This document shows positions 24,389 through 36,172 of a stretch of DNA of 64,000 nt, piece by piece. The position numbers and the translations under genes are program-made. A model generated the notes under the pieces. It made no database searches, was not told the DNA's origin, and was given only the letters and a program-made list of their open reading frames with translations. This stretch comes from Ampelocalamus luodianensis (taxonomy: Eukaryota > Streptophyta > Magnoliopsida > Poales > Poaceae), in assembly GCA_036346255.1 (NCBI GenBank), contig CM070623.1, positions 5,684,407 to 5,748,406 of the forward strand. Reading direction: 5' to 3'. Numbering within the stretch: the first letter of the stretch is position 1; the number at the start of each line of letters is the position of its first letter.

Positions 24389-25560
24389 ATGGTTCAAACT
24401 CGTCGATCTCGCTAGTGGTTCGGTACCCCAAAGAGAGACGCAATGAGCAACGTGCCGCGAGAGCAGTTCCGCGAAGCACCCGATTGACTTGCAAAACTTT
24501 AGAGCTTTCATGGCAGCACAGACTCAGCTGATGAATACCATGATGAATCAGCTGCAAGCTATGAACAACCAGGTCAACAACAACAACAATCAACAGCATA
24601 GAGCCCCAGCTGCTCATGGTCACCATGGACCATCCAAACTTGCAGAATTTATGAGAACCCGTCCACCAACATTCTCTGGACACGTATCCCCAGTAGAGGC
24701 AGATGATTGGCTCAGGGTTATTGAAAGAAAGCTGCTGATCACCCAGTGCAGCGATCGTGAAAAGGTCTTGTATGCCACTCACCAGATGGAAGGCATAGCA
24801 GCTGAATGGTGGAAAAACTTCTGTGCCGCGCATGAGACGCCACAAGATATCACCTGGGAGGAATTTTCTGCAGCTTTTCGCCAGTATCATGTACCGGAAG
24901 GCATCATCGATCTGAAAAAGGATGAGTTCCGCGCTCTCAAGCAAGGAGCTATGTCAGTGTCTGACTACCTTAACAAGTTCTCTCAGCTAGCTCGCTATGC
25001 AGCAGAAGATGTAGCCACAGACAAGGCTCGCGAGTCGCTTTTGAAGGACTAAACCTTTGGACTACAAGTCAGTCTACTCGCCCATACTTTTCCTGATTTC
25101 CAAGAGCTGGTCAATAAAGCCTTTGTTCTAGAGGACAAACGCAAGGAACTGGAGGATAACCGCAAACGCCGGATGGCTCAACAAGAAAATCATCAATCAC
25201 AAGAGAGGTCTGAAACGGTTCCATCACGGTTCAACGGTTTCCACCCGCACTTCGTTCAGAGCACTGCACCAACCTCAACACCCGTCCAAGCGCCCGAACT
25301 TCCGCAACCACACTGTCAACCCCAACACGGGAAGCAATCGACAAAGCGCGCAAAAAGTCTGTTATGCACTGCGTCCAGCGGGACATTTCGCCAACCGTGT
25401 CGCAAAGGGGACAATCACTCTGTGCGTTTCAACCTTGGAGCTCGCCATCCAAGACGCCACACCGAGCATCAACCAAGGAGCTTCACAAGTTGCCGGGTCA
25501 AGCGGAGGAGCACCACGATCCGTGATCGAGGCGTGTCAACCACGTCACTTTGGAAGGAGC
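24389..25560 (+). pseudogene. gag of element B, broken
   Basis: The best preserved part is 24489-25052, with the retrotransposon gag domain (a W..EEF..AFR..Y pattern with PEG..DLKK and a downstream ALKQG..SV..Y segment). A likely original start is the ATG at 24389, but its frame meets a stop soon after. A second in-frame stop ends the domain at 25050-25052, and the same frame continues at 25173-25625. The zinc-knuckle region (about 25360-25420) has lost its CCHC spacing. Gag would form the particle core; this copy cannot make it as written. Confidence 0.85.
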
Positions 25561-25589
25561 CGGGAATCACGGACGTCGTACTAGGTAAG

Positions 25590-25872
25590 TTTACGGTTAA
25601 CTCGATACTGCATCGCTTTGTTTGATTCTGGAGCTTCGCATTCGTTTGTTTCTGGAATATTTTCAACCAAGAATAATTTGAAAGTTATGCAACTTAAGCA
25701 TACTCTGTTAGTCCAGTCGCTTGGAGCAGAGCTAAGGACTAGAGTGGGATGTTTAGGAGCTAAGTTACTCATAGCTGGAGTTGAGTTTCTAGCCAACCTA
25801 ATTGTCCTAGATACCCAAACCCTAGATGTCATTCTTGGCATGGATTGGTTATCCAAGCACAAAGCGTGCTAG
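25590..25872 (+). pseudogene. Aspartic protease of element B, fragment
   Basis: The FDSGASHSF motif carries the DSG catalytic triad of a retroviral-type aspartic protease, and ILGMDWL near the end is the conserved second signature of gypsy proteases. The frame is shifted relative to gag and to the reverse transcriptase that follows. Confidence 0.85.
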
Positions 25873-26723
25873 ATTGTGGCGAAGAGCCGTAACAGTCGAG
25901 GATGCCAAAGGAAACAAGGTAGAGTTTCTGGCCACCTCAGTTCGCGGTGGACATTTGCTAGTAAACAGTTTGAAGACCCTTTCCTTGGAAGAAGTACCAG
26001 TCGTCAGTGATTATCTAGATGTGTTTCCGGAAGAATTACCAGGGATGCCACCGGATCGTGACATCGAGTTTGTCATCGACCTAGTGCCAGGGACATCACC
26101 AATTTCAAAGAGACCTTATCGGATGCCAGCCGATGAGTTGGCAGAGATGAAGAAGCAGATAAAAGAACTTCTTGAGAAAGGTTTCGTGAGACCTAGTTCG
26201 TCGCCATGGGGAGCGCCAGTGTTGTTTGTCAAGAAGAAAGATGGGAGCATGAGGATGTGTATCGATTATGGTTCCCTCAACGAAGTTACCATCAAGAACA
26301 AGTACCCGCTACCCGGATAGATGATCCGTTTGATCGGATGAAAGGAGTCGGAGTGTTCTCAAAGATCGACTGCGATCGGTTACCACCGACTAAAGATTTG
26401 TCCTAAGGATATCACAGAAGACCACTTTCTCAACGCGGTATGGACATTATGAGTTCTTAGTCATGTCTTTTGGTCTGACTAATGCCCCTGCATACTTCAT
26501 GAACATGATGAATAAAGTATTCATGGAATATTTGGACAAGTTCGTAGTTGTGTTCATTGATGACATTCTAGTGTACTCCAAGTCGGAGGAAGAACACGCC
26601 GAACATTTAAGAATAATATTGGAAAAACTCAGAGAGCATCAGTTGTATGCCAAGTTTAGTAAGTGTGATTTTTGGAAGAAAGAAGTTGATTTCCTTGGTC
26701 ATGTGATGACAAATGTAGAGTAG
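25873..26723 (+). pseudogene. Reverse transcriptase of element B, frameshifted
   Basis: Two blocks in different frames: 25826-26320, with the DVFPEELPGMPP linker and the VKKKDGSMRMCIDY motif, and 26463-26723, with SFGLTNAPAYF and the catalytic FIDDILVYSK motif. Between them (about 26315-26460) the frame is lost by small indels. The domain would copy element RNA into DNA; it is inactive as written. Confidence 0.9.
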
Positions 26724-27312
26724 CGATTGACCGGTAAAGTTAAGCGATGTTACATTGGGAGCGGCCCAAAGCGTAACTTTCAGTTCGCGATTTCTTGGGA
26801 ATGGCAGGTTATTACCGCCGTTTTATCGAAGGATTGTCATCGATTGCTAAGCCTCTTACGCAATTGTTGAAAAAGGAGAAAAAGTTCACTTGGACTCCGG
26901 CTGTGAGAAAGTTTTCAAGAGTTGAAGAAGCGCTTGACTTGACTCGATCTTGATTTTGCGGATATTCGAAAAGATTTTGATATCTATTGTGATGCTTCGC
27001 GTCAAGGATTAGGATGTGTCCTGATGCAAGAAGGAAGAGCTGTTGCTTATGCGTCAAGGCAATTGAGACCTCACGAGAGAATTACCCTACTCATGATCTG
27101 GAATTAGTTTAGTAGTGCATGCTTTAAAGATTTAGCGTCACTACCTCGCCGGTAATCACCGTGAAGTCTACAGATCATAAGAGCACAAGTACATCTTCAC
27201 CCGATTAGATTTGAACATGAGGCGAGAAGATGGTTGGAATTGATCAAGGATTATAATCTTAGAATCCACTACCATCGGAAAAGCCAACGTAGTTGCGGAT
27301 GCTCTAAGTCGT
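26724..27312 (+). pseudogene. RNase H domain of element B, decayed
   Basis: Scattered fragments in several frames can be matched to a gypsy RNase H, ending in the ADALSR-type motif at about 27297-27312. There are several stops and frameshifts. Confidence 0.7.
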
Positions 27313-27313
27313 A

Positions 27314-28858
27314 ATGATTCTTCGCAATGTTTTGGAAGTAAAGGAAAGTTGCCTGAACTTTATGAAGAATTTGAAGCTAAAGCTAGAAGTTGTGTCTGAA
27401 GGATTTGTAGCCAATTTGGAGGTACAGTCTACCCTGGAGAAGCAGATTCGTGAAGCACAACCAAAGGATCCCGTGTTGTCAAAAATCAAGATCAAAATGG
27501 CAGAAGGGAAATTCAAAGATTTTACCAAGGATGATCAAGACATACTCTGGATTAATGGTCGTATCTGTATACCAGATATCGATGGTCTAAGATAGCTAAT
27601 CTTAAAAGAAGCCCATGACTCAAGGTATTCGATTCACCTTAGAAGTACCAAAATGTACCAAGATATTAAGACTAAATTTTGGTGGCCAAATTTGAAGCGA
27701 GAAGTCGCAGAGTTCGTTGCCTTATGCGACATCTGCCAGAAGGTAAAGGCAGAACACCAGAGACCGGCAGGATTGTTGTAACCGCTGAAGATTCCAGAAT
27801 GGAAGTGGGAAGAGATCAGAATGGATTTCATCACCGGTTTACCCAAGACCCAATCGGGTTACGATTCGATCTGGGTAATAGTCGATCGTCTAACCAAGGT
27901 CGCCCATTTCCTGCCAGTCAAAATCACATACTCAGGAGATCACCTTGCGGAGTTGTACATGGCTAGAATTGTCAGTTTGCATGGTGTGCCCAAGAAGATA
28001 GTGTCAGATCGAGGATCTCGATTCACCTCTCGTTTTTGGCAAAGTTTACATGAAGCATTGGGTACCATCCGAATTTGATGCAGCGTATTATCCACGAGAC
28101 AAATGGGCGATGAAAGAGTTAATCGGATATTGGAGGATATCTTTGAGAGCTTGTGCTCTAGCTAATCTTTTAGATGGGATAAGAGTCTACCATATGCAAA
28201 TTCTCGTGACAACAACGATTATCAAGCGATGCAAATGTCACCATTTGAAGCTTTGTATGGTCGTGCTCACGAACCCCGTTGAATTGGTCGAAAGCAATGA
28301 GCGTTCGATTCGGTCGCACATCATCAAGAAGCGAGAAGAGCAAGTGGCCATGATCAGAGAAAGATTGAAGATAGTTCAGTCCAAACAGAAGAGCTATGCG
28401 GATAATCGTCGTCGTGATCTCAGTTTTGAACCCGAGGATTTCGTTCATCTTCGAGTTACCCCGCTTAGAGGTGTCAAAAGGTTTCATGCCAAAGGGAAGC
28501 TTGCCCCTAGGTATGTTGGTCCGTTCAAGATCTTGGAACGTCGTGGAGAAGTTAATTATCAGTTGGAGCTACCGCAGTCGTTAGCAGGAGTGCATGATGT
28601 CCTTCATGTCTCGCAATTGAAGAAGTGCCTTCGTGTGCCAGAAGAGCAAGCCCCGTTGGAATCAATTGACTTGAAGGAGGATCTTACCTACAAGGAGCAG
28701 CCAGTCAAGATTTTGGATGTCGCAGAGCGCCTCACCAGAAGCAAGACCGTTCGTTTTTGCAAGGTTTAGTGGAGCAACCACTCAGAAGGAGAAGCAACAT
28801 GGGAACATGAAGAAGAGCTGAAAGCCGAGTTTCCTAGCCTTTTCTCTAGTTAGCCTGA
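27314..28858 (+). pseudogene. Integrase and chromodomain-like tail of element B, frameshifted
   Basis: The zinc-binding region ends in CDICQK (about 27725-27750). The core shows WIVDRLTK-like and VSDRG motifs (27821-28078), giving the first two acidic positions, but the segment that should carry the catalytic glutamate (about 28076-28125) is out of frame. The C-terminal part (28050-28769) has the conserved gypsy GPFKILER and HDVLHVSQLKKC motifs, followed by a VQW-like chromodomain remnant to about 28855. Integrase would insert the DNA copy; this copy is broken. Confidence 0.88.
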
Positions 28859-28878
28859 ATCTCGGGGTCAAGATTCCT

Positions 28879-28893
28879 TTAAGGGGGGAGGTT
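28879..28893 (+). other. Polypurine tract of element B
   Basis: TTAAGGGGGGAGGTT immediately precedes the LTR start at 28894. Confidence 0.88.
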
Positions 28894-31800
28894 TGTAACA
28901 TCCCAATTTTCTGAGTTTGAAAATCTTTTAATAGTTAGTAGGGAGAAAATTCACCATTTGGATTTATTTGAATTTAAATTCAAAAGCTTAATATTGGACT
29001 TTACAAACAAAAACCTTTAATGTGAATAATCCCAACATGAACAATAGTCAAAACTATTTTATTTGGGTTCTATGTGCTCAGATATATTTTCTAGAATTTT
29101 TCTAAGTTCATTTGCTATTTTCTATTGCTTATTTGATTTTCTAGTATTTTCTAAAATAGAAAAGCTATTAAAATATCAGAAATCCTCTCGGGCCGAATCT
29201 CTTTCCTTCGGCCCATCTCTGTGTGACCAGCTCCTTCCTTGTGTCGCCTCCATTGACAAAAGGACCCCACTGTCGGCCTCTCCTTCTCTCTCTCTTTCGC
29301 CCGGGCGCCACGATCATCCTCGCGTTGGATCAAGCATGAGCGGTGGATGCGGCGTGTGTTAACCGGAGGTTCGGCGTCATCGTGTTGTGGACGTTCGATC
29401 GATCTGAGCGGTCGGATCTTGAGTCCGTTCGCGGTCGCGCCTTTTCGCATGCGCCCGAGTCGAGCCCTAGCGGGCGTGTGGGTCCCGGCTTGCCACGTCG
29501 TCTTCGTTCCCGTCCGTTGGGATCGATCTCCGCCGCCGCTGCCGTTTTGGGTGTTCGTGCCTGGACTCTCCCGAGCCTCCGGGTATAAAGGGAGGTAGCC
29601 CTCGGTCTCGCATCCCAACCCTAGCCCGCCGCCCTCATGGCTGAACCCTAGCGCGCGCAGAGCTCGAAGATCAATCTGCGCGCCGCCAACTCCGACGAGC
29701 TCGTGCGCGCGCCAGATGCCGCTGTGCGTCGTGGTCACCGTCGGCATCGCCGGAGCGAGGACTACACCGTGGTCGCCCGTGTCGCCGGGCGTCGCCGTAG
29801 CCCCGTTCCGTCGAGCGTGAGCCTCGCGCCGCTCTGAGCTCGCCGCGGTGCCACCGTCCTCCGATCACCGAGTTGCATCGATGGGTTCGCACAGCGCCTC
29901 TACGTCGATACCACTCGCATCGCGGCGAAGCCCGCGGTTCGCCGTTGCCATCGGTCCCCGAGCGCCGCCGCCGTCGGGTCGGCGTGGCGCCACCTCGCTG
30001 CCACCTCGGCGTGCGTGCGGCGTGTCGCTGCGTGGTGCCGCGTGTCGGCGACGCGTGTGCGCGGCGTGTACGATCCACCAACCCCGGATACGATCGGCGT
30101 GGACTTGGTCCACGGTGCACCATCTCACCGACATGTGGGTCCCACATGTCGGTGTTCGATTTCTTTTAATTCGAAATTGCTTGATGTCGACATTGCACAA
30201 TAATCAATTTTCTTTAGAAAATAATTCGGAAATTCGAGAAAATCCAAATTAGGTTTCTTTTGATTCAATCTTCGAGCTCATAACTTTTGCATCCTAACTC
30301 GTATTGAGCCCATTCAAATTTCTAAATTTATCTAAATTAAAGCTCTATTTATCTGAGATTTTTATTTAATTTTTGGAGTTTGTTTTGCCTCTGTTATTTA
30401 TTTGTTTTGTTTATTTGTCTCGTTTGCGAGTGAGCGTCGATCGTCGAAATTGCGTTGAAGAAGGAGCACCCCAAGATCAAGACCAGTACATAGACCTTTT
30501 CCAAGGCAAGTCATACCTTTGATCATCTTGAAACCAGTTTTCAAATTACTTTGTGTTAAAGTATTGCATTCTACTTTAATTATTTATTTAAATGCTTTGG
30601 GCATAGTTATTATCCAAATTGTTATCACACCTTGGCTTTGTATGTCATATTTCCTTGTCACCCTAGATTGGTTATTAGTCGGTAATATTATAGCACCAAC
30701 GTGGGTTGGTTAGATGCGATTACAATTGCTTAGCCATGCTACGAGTCTCACATCTCATGTAGGTTGCGATTATTTAAATATGACTAAGTGACTATGGAAC
30801 TTTGTGTAAAGCTGTGTGCTATGTGTTATTACTTCGTGATGACATGTGTTGCACTAAAACCAACTGGGTGGTAAAGGATTTAGACTGAGGCAAGTGGTGG
30901 AAGCTGTGTGATATGGTGGAAGCTGTGTGCTTGGGAATGATAATCTGTGTGGCATAGTTAGAATATGGAAGTCTTGCCTTGCTCAATTAAGGACTTAACT
31001 TTGTGCGCCATTGAGTGAGCCTTCTTGACGACCACATGCTGGTATGGGACGGGCCTAACTTAGTAAGTTATGGATTCTCGGCATTGATGTTCAGGTGGAT
31101 AGGTTAGGTTGTGTGACAGGGTGGAGGTGTGACTACTTGGTGGTTGCATCGCGGGACGATTCGTCTCTTCCATGTCCAGCGGTGTGTGTTATACCAATTC
31201 TATGTGAGCCAGTATAGCGGGAAAGCACATCGGGAATGTCAATGTTTGAGATGAAGTTTCCGAACTGTTTTGTTATGATTAGTGCTTGCTACACTAGTTG
31301 TATCTTGTGGGTAAAGTGTACAACCTCTGCAGAGTGTTAAATCAATCTATTCGAATAGCGCGTCATGATCATGGACATGCTCGAGGATTTCACACGAGGG
31401 TAGTTTTCATAAAATGTTGGGATGGGGCTGTGACCTCAATCATATGGCTATGTGAAATAATCATTTAGCTATGTGTCTTTGTGGAAACAAGCTGTTAAAT
31501 TATTATTGTCTATTTGTTTTAAATTATGCTTTCAATCTATTCTTAGTATTCAATTGCAAATGTTGCTTTTATGCAAAAGAACCACGAAGCCTTTTCTTTG
31601 GAATAAGCTGCATCTATAAAGCGCATTATGTGGTATGATTTGCGAGTACGGTTGTGTACTCACGCTTGTTGTAAAACTTGCGCCAAACCTCTGAGAAGAG
31701 GAGGAGTCTTTGCTTTCGAGGAGGAGTTCGCCAGAAGGTTGTTGATCGTTAAGGTGCGGACCCGATCGGTTGCTGAGGTGAATTGGTGGGATCTGGTTGA

Positions 31801-32026
31801 AGTTATTTCCGTTCATTCTTTGTTTTATTCTCTGTTAGCCTGCGTGGCTTAATAAGTGTAAACTCGACCATAAGGTCAAAACCCTTATTTGTTATTCAAA
31901 CTAACCATTTACTTTATTTATCGTTGTGTGGATTGATATTTACCCATGTTAACCTGTGTGCACTAGCGTGATCCTCGACTAGTGCGGTATACCTGAAGGG
32001 TTCGAATCGTGATGCAGGTCCCGACA
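28894..32026 (+). repeat. Middle (full-length) LTR of element B
   Basis: 3133 bp, starting TGTAACATCCC after the polypurine tract and ending GTCCCGACA. It aligns with the 5' LTR along its length, but its GC-rich central block (about 29200-30150) and the short block near 30430-30460 are clearly more diverged than the rest. The palindrome CTATTCGAATAG is at 31347-31358. Confidence 0.9.
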
Positions 32027-34064
32027 GCGTCCACCTCGGTCCTTATGCCTACATGTCGGCGTGCGTGGGCGCCTCGTCGGTAGCGTGCGTGGCATGGTCC
32101 ATCGATTCAGATCCAACCCGCTCGGTGAGACCTAGTCTCTCATGAGCCATGTCTCACGACATGTGGGTCCCACATGTCGATGAATTCTTTTTCTTTTAGT
32201 TACAAATTCCTTGGCGACGTCGGCATTGCAATAATCCGATTTTCTTTAGAGAAATAATTGAAAATTTGAAAAATCCAATTAGGGTTTCTTTTAGATTTAA
32301 ATCTTCCAGAGCTCATATCTTTTGCATCATAACTCAGATTGAGCCCATTCAAATTTTTAAATTTATCTAAATTCAAGCTCTATTTATCTGAGATTTTTAT
32401 TTAATTTTTGGAGCTTGTTTTGCCTCTGTTATTTATTTATTTTGTTTGTTTGTGTCTCGTTTTGAGTGAGACGTCGGTCGTCGGGAATTTTGTTGAAGAA
32501 GGAGCACCCCAAGATCAAGACCGATATATAGACCTTTTCAAGGAAAGTCATACCTTTGATCATCTTGAACCAGTTTTCAAATTACTTTGTGTTAAAGTAT
32601 TGCATTCTACTTTAATTATTTATTTAAATGTTTTGGGCATAGTTATTATCAAATTTGTTATCACACCTTGGCCTTGTATGTCATATTTCCTTGTCACCCT
32701 AGATTGGTTATCGGTTGGTAATATTATAGCACCAACGTGGGTTGGTTAGATCTGAGTACAATTGCTTAGCCATGCTACGAGTCTCACATCACATGTAAGT
32801 TGCAATTTATCAAATGTGACTAAGTGACTATGGAACTATGTGTAAAAGCTGTGTGTTATGTATTATTACTTCGTGATGGCATGTGTTGCACTAAAACCAA
32901 GCCCAGGTGGTAAAGGATTTAGGCGAGGTAAGTGGTGGAAGCTGTGTGATATGGTGGAAGTGTGTGCTTGGGAATGATAATCACATGTGGCATAGTTAGA
33001 ATATAGAAGTCTTGCCTTGGTCAATTAAGGACTTAACTTTGTGCGCCATTGAATCGAGCCTTCTTTATGCGACCACATGCAGGGTATGGGACGGGCCTAA
33101 CAGTAAGTTATGGATTCGGCATTGATGTTCGGTGGATAGGTTAGGTTGTGTGACGGGGTGGAGGTGTGACTACTTGGTGGTTGCATCGCTGGACGATTCG
33201 CCGCTTCCTGTCCGGTAGAGTGTGTGTTATACCAATTCTATATGGTGGTATAGCGGGAAAGCACATCGGGAATGTGAATGTTTGAGATGAAGTTTACAGG
33301 CTGTTTTATTACGATTAGTGCTTGCTACACTAGTTGTATCTTGTGGGTAAAGTGTACAACCTCTGCAGTGTTAAATCAATCTATTCGAATAGCGCGTCAT
33401 GATCATGGACATGCTCGAGGATTTCACACGGGGTAGTTTTCATAAAATGTTGGGATGGGAGTGTGTGACCTCAATCATATGGCTATGTGAAATAATCTGT
33501 TTAGTTGTGTGTCTTTGTGGAAACAATTGTTAAATTATTATTGTCTATTTGTTTTAAATTATGCTTTCAATCTATTATTAGTATTCAATTGCAAATGTTG
33601 CTTTTATACAAAAGAACCACAAAGCCTTTTCTTTGGAATAAGCTGCATCTATAAACCGCATTCGTGGTATGATTTGCGAGTGCGGTTGTGTACTCACGCT
33701 TGTTGTAAAACTTACGCCCAAACCTACGAAGAGGAGGAGTCTACACCGCTTTAGGAGGAGTTCGCCAAGGTTGTTGATCGTTAAGGTCGGATCCCAATTG
33801 GTTGCTGTGGTGAATTGGTGGGATCTCTGTTGAGTTATTTCCGTTCTGTTCTTTGTTTTATTCTCTGTTAGCCCTGCGTGGCTTAATAAGTGTAAACTCG
33901 ACCATAATGTCAAAACCCTTATTTGTTATTCAAACTAATCGTTTACTTTATTTATCGTTGTGTGGATTGATATTTACCCATGTTAACCCTGTGTGCACTA
34001 GCGTGATCTTGGACTAGTGCAGTATACATAGAGGGTTCCGGAATCGTAATTCTGGGTCCCGACA
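32027..34064 (+). repeat. Third LTR of element B, lacking its first 1.1 kb
   Basis: Begins abruptly with CAGCGTCC shared with the preceding LTR end, and matches the 5' LTR from 21116 to its end. It closes with GTCCCGACA before the target duplication. In the block near the junction it resembles the 5' LTR more than the middle LTR. The palindrome is at 33381-33392. Confidence 0.9.
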
Positions 34065-34069
34065 CTGGC

Positions 34070-36167
34070 CGCCACCCCCATCACCTCCTCCCTGCACCTC
34101 CACTTCTCCCCTCTCCTCCCCAAGTAGCCCCATCCTCCATTGGTGCTGCCCCCCTCCATTGGTGCCTTCCTTCCTCGCCGTCGGTGCTCTCTGCGGCCGA
34201 CCAAGTGAAGAAAGGAGAGGAGATCATATTCGCGGGGAGAGTTCATCATCTTGATGCGATTCTACAAGGGTAACATCGCGTGTTCTTTAATTGCTGGTTG
34301 AGGTGTATTAGCTACAATTGATTTCGTTTGGTAGATTGAGTTTCGTCAATTGATAGATCGCGTTCTGTCCAGTAGATTGGACGTCGGTTTTCATGTTGTT
34401 AGAGGCAGAATCTGGGGATCCAATCTCTTAGAGATAGTTGGGTTACGTTCATAGCTTTAAGTGGCGCCAAGAACGCCCAAATCCGATTAACGGTCTGAGT
34501 TATGAATTTTTAGTGTCGCTGGCCTGCTGATCACAAGACATTGGGGCGATTGTAGGAAATGGATAAAACTGTTAGTTAAAGTGGAAATCAGAGGATCTCG
34601 TTATAACAAAAAATGTAGGTGATTTCCATACCTTTTCAGAGAGATAAAGAACGCAAGATTTGGACTTTCGTAGCAAACGTTATGATGGTTTTAGTGTACT
34701 GTCCAGAGAACTTGACGTGAATACTGATATCTTTTAATTTGGTTTGGTAGGGGTATTGGATGGCTGATTTAGAAGGGCCCCTCAACTAGGTTTAGTTGGG
34801 GAAGTTAATTAACTTTTCCGAAAGGTTTAGAACACGTTATTTGGACCCATCTAGCGAAAGTTATGATTTTTTAGAAGTTGGCTGTTCCCCGAGGAGACAG
34901 ATTGATGTTTAGGATTTGGGGGTTCGAATCGGGTTAGACGTTCTTGCGAGTTAGTGATTGTTTTTATATAGCTTGTGTGTTCTACTACTGTTACCTTAGC
35001 GTGCGTTATAAACTTGTTCAGGTGGTGGCTTGATCCCGGAGGCAGCCCTTTCTGCACGTCCCCCGCTCTCCCGCGGTTAAGGCAAGTATAACGATGGGTA
35101 TTATAGATATCATTGAATGGCTATGTGTGGTAGATACTATGAGTATTCGTGTTACCCATGATTGTTATGGTGGTATGTTCGGTAGTGTTCATGGTTTACA
35201 GTGATATGTGTAAGGTGTTATACTTTGTTGCTTGAATATCATGAAGCTATGATTATGAGCTTTGTAGTACATGTTGGGTAATCTTATGCAAAGTTACCGC
35301 GGATGCAAATTTATATCAAATTGAGATTTCATACATAGGCATCATGATGGCTATTGGAAGTCTTAGTCAAGCGATGACCAAGCATCTGTTGAGGTCCCCG
35401 ACATGTTCATGACGGGCTAAAGGTCTCCATGCTTGCAGAGCATGGGCTTGGGTCCCCATACCAGCAGTGTATGGGCAATGGTCCCTGTGCCAGATGGCAC
35501 AGACATGGGTGTGCATCGACGGATGCACACTCTGCATTACCGGTAAAATGCAAAAGAGAAAGGGAAAGTTAAAGAGCATGTTGAGCATCTTCATAGCATG
35601 TGCATGTAAAGTGATTGAAGTGTGAATTGTGTAATTCAGATGTTGAGCTTTCATGTTTGAGTGCTATTTTAGCCATTCATTATATTTGCTGAGTCTTTGG
35701 ACTCACCTCTTATTGTTTGTTGTGTTTTTAGGTACCAGTATGAGACCGACATACATGGGGAAAAAGAAGGATTAGTCTTGTTGCACTAGTGCACTATCTA
35801 CCCACAATGGATTGCAAAAAGGAAATATATTAGTAGTTGAATAAATCACTAAAACTGAACTTTATGATTATTGCTTTACTTGGAATAAACTGTAATAAGC
35901 GGATAGATGTCTTTGGATGCTCTTGATCTATGTTCCAGATGGTTAGATGCTATGGATGTTATAATAATGGTTGCTTGATTTTGATTTTGTCTTATTCAAT
36001 TTGCAGCGGTGAATGCTTACATTTGCTATATCTGTTAGTTGGAACCTCTGCTATAGACAACTTTACAAAGGAGGTTCTGCCGAATTTTTGTAAGGTTTTA
36101 TAGCTCAATTGGTCTAAATTATTTAAGTCAGTAGCATTCTAAGCCTCTATCAGGCTAAGGTGTTACA
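34070..36167 (+). repeat. 3' LTR of element A, right part
   Basis: Continues the 3' LTR of A after the CTGGC duplication (34065-34069) and ends GGTGTTACA, followed by ACAAT. It differs from the 5' LTR by a small duplication of CCTCCATTGGTG near 34140-34165 and by several short garbled patches. Confidence 0.93.
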
Positions 36168-36172
36168 ACAAT

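Larger units (their letters stand above)
19999..34064 (+). mobile_element. Element B: Ty3/gypsy chromovirus-like element with an extra partial LTR
   Basis: The element begins TGTAACATCCC and ends GTCCCGACA, with target duplications CTGGC at 19994-19998 and 34065-34069. Order: 5' LTR, primer-binding site, ORF0, gag, protease, reverse transcriptase, RNase H, integrase, chromodomain-like tail, polypurine tract, full LTR, then a third LTR lacking its first 1.1 kb. Domain order and the C-terminal tail fit the Tekay/Del-type chromoviruses. An ORF before gag is, from memory, known in the rice elements RIRE2, RIRE3 and RIRE8. Many frameshifts and stops make it inactive as written. Confidence 0.92.
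13225..36167 (+). mobile_element. Element A: non-coding LTR retrotransposon with element B nested in its 3' LTR
   Basis: The element begins TGTAATACCCC and ends GGTGTTACA, with perfect 5-bp target duplications ACAAT at 13220-13224 and 36168-36172. Without the nested element B it is about 8.9 kb: a 2336-bp 5' LTR, about 4.2 kb of internal DNA and a 3' LTR. The two LTRs are visibly very similar, which indicates a fairly recent insertion. The internal region has a primer-binding site and a polypurine tract but no recognisable gag or pol, so it must have used proteins of another element (a large non-autonomous, LARD-like retrotransposon). Family name not determined. Confidence 0.93.

Noticed and set aside
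24345..24944. 199-codon minus-strand open frame
   Set aside because: Antisense to the gag domain of element B.
29151..30147. Several overlapping GC-rich open frames on both strands
   Set aside because: They lie in the GC-rich block of the middle LTR of element B. The matching LTRs do not preserve the frames.
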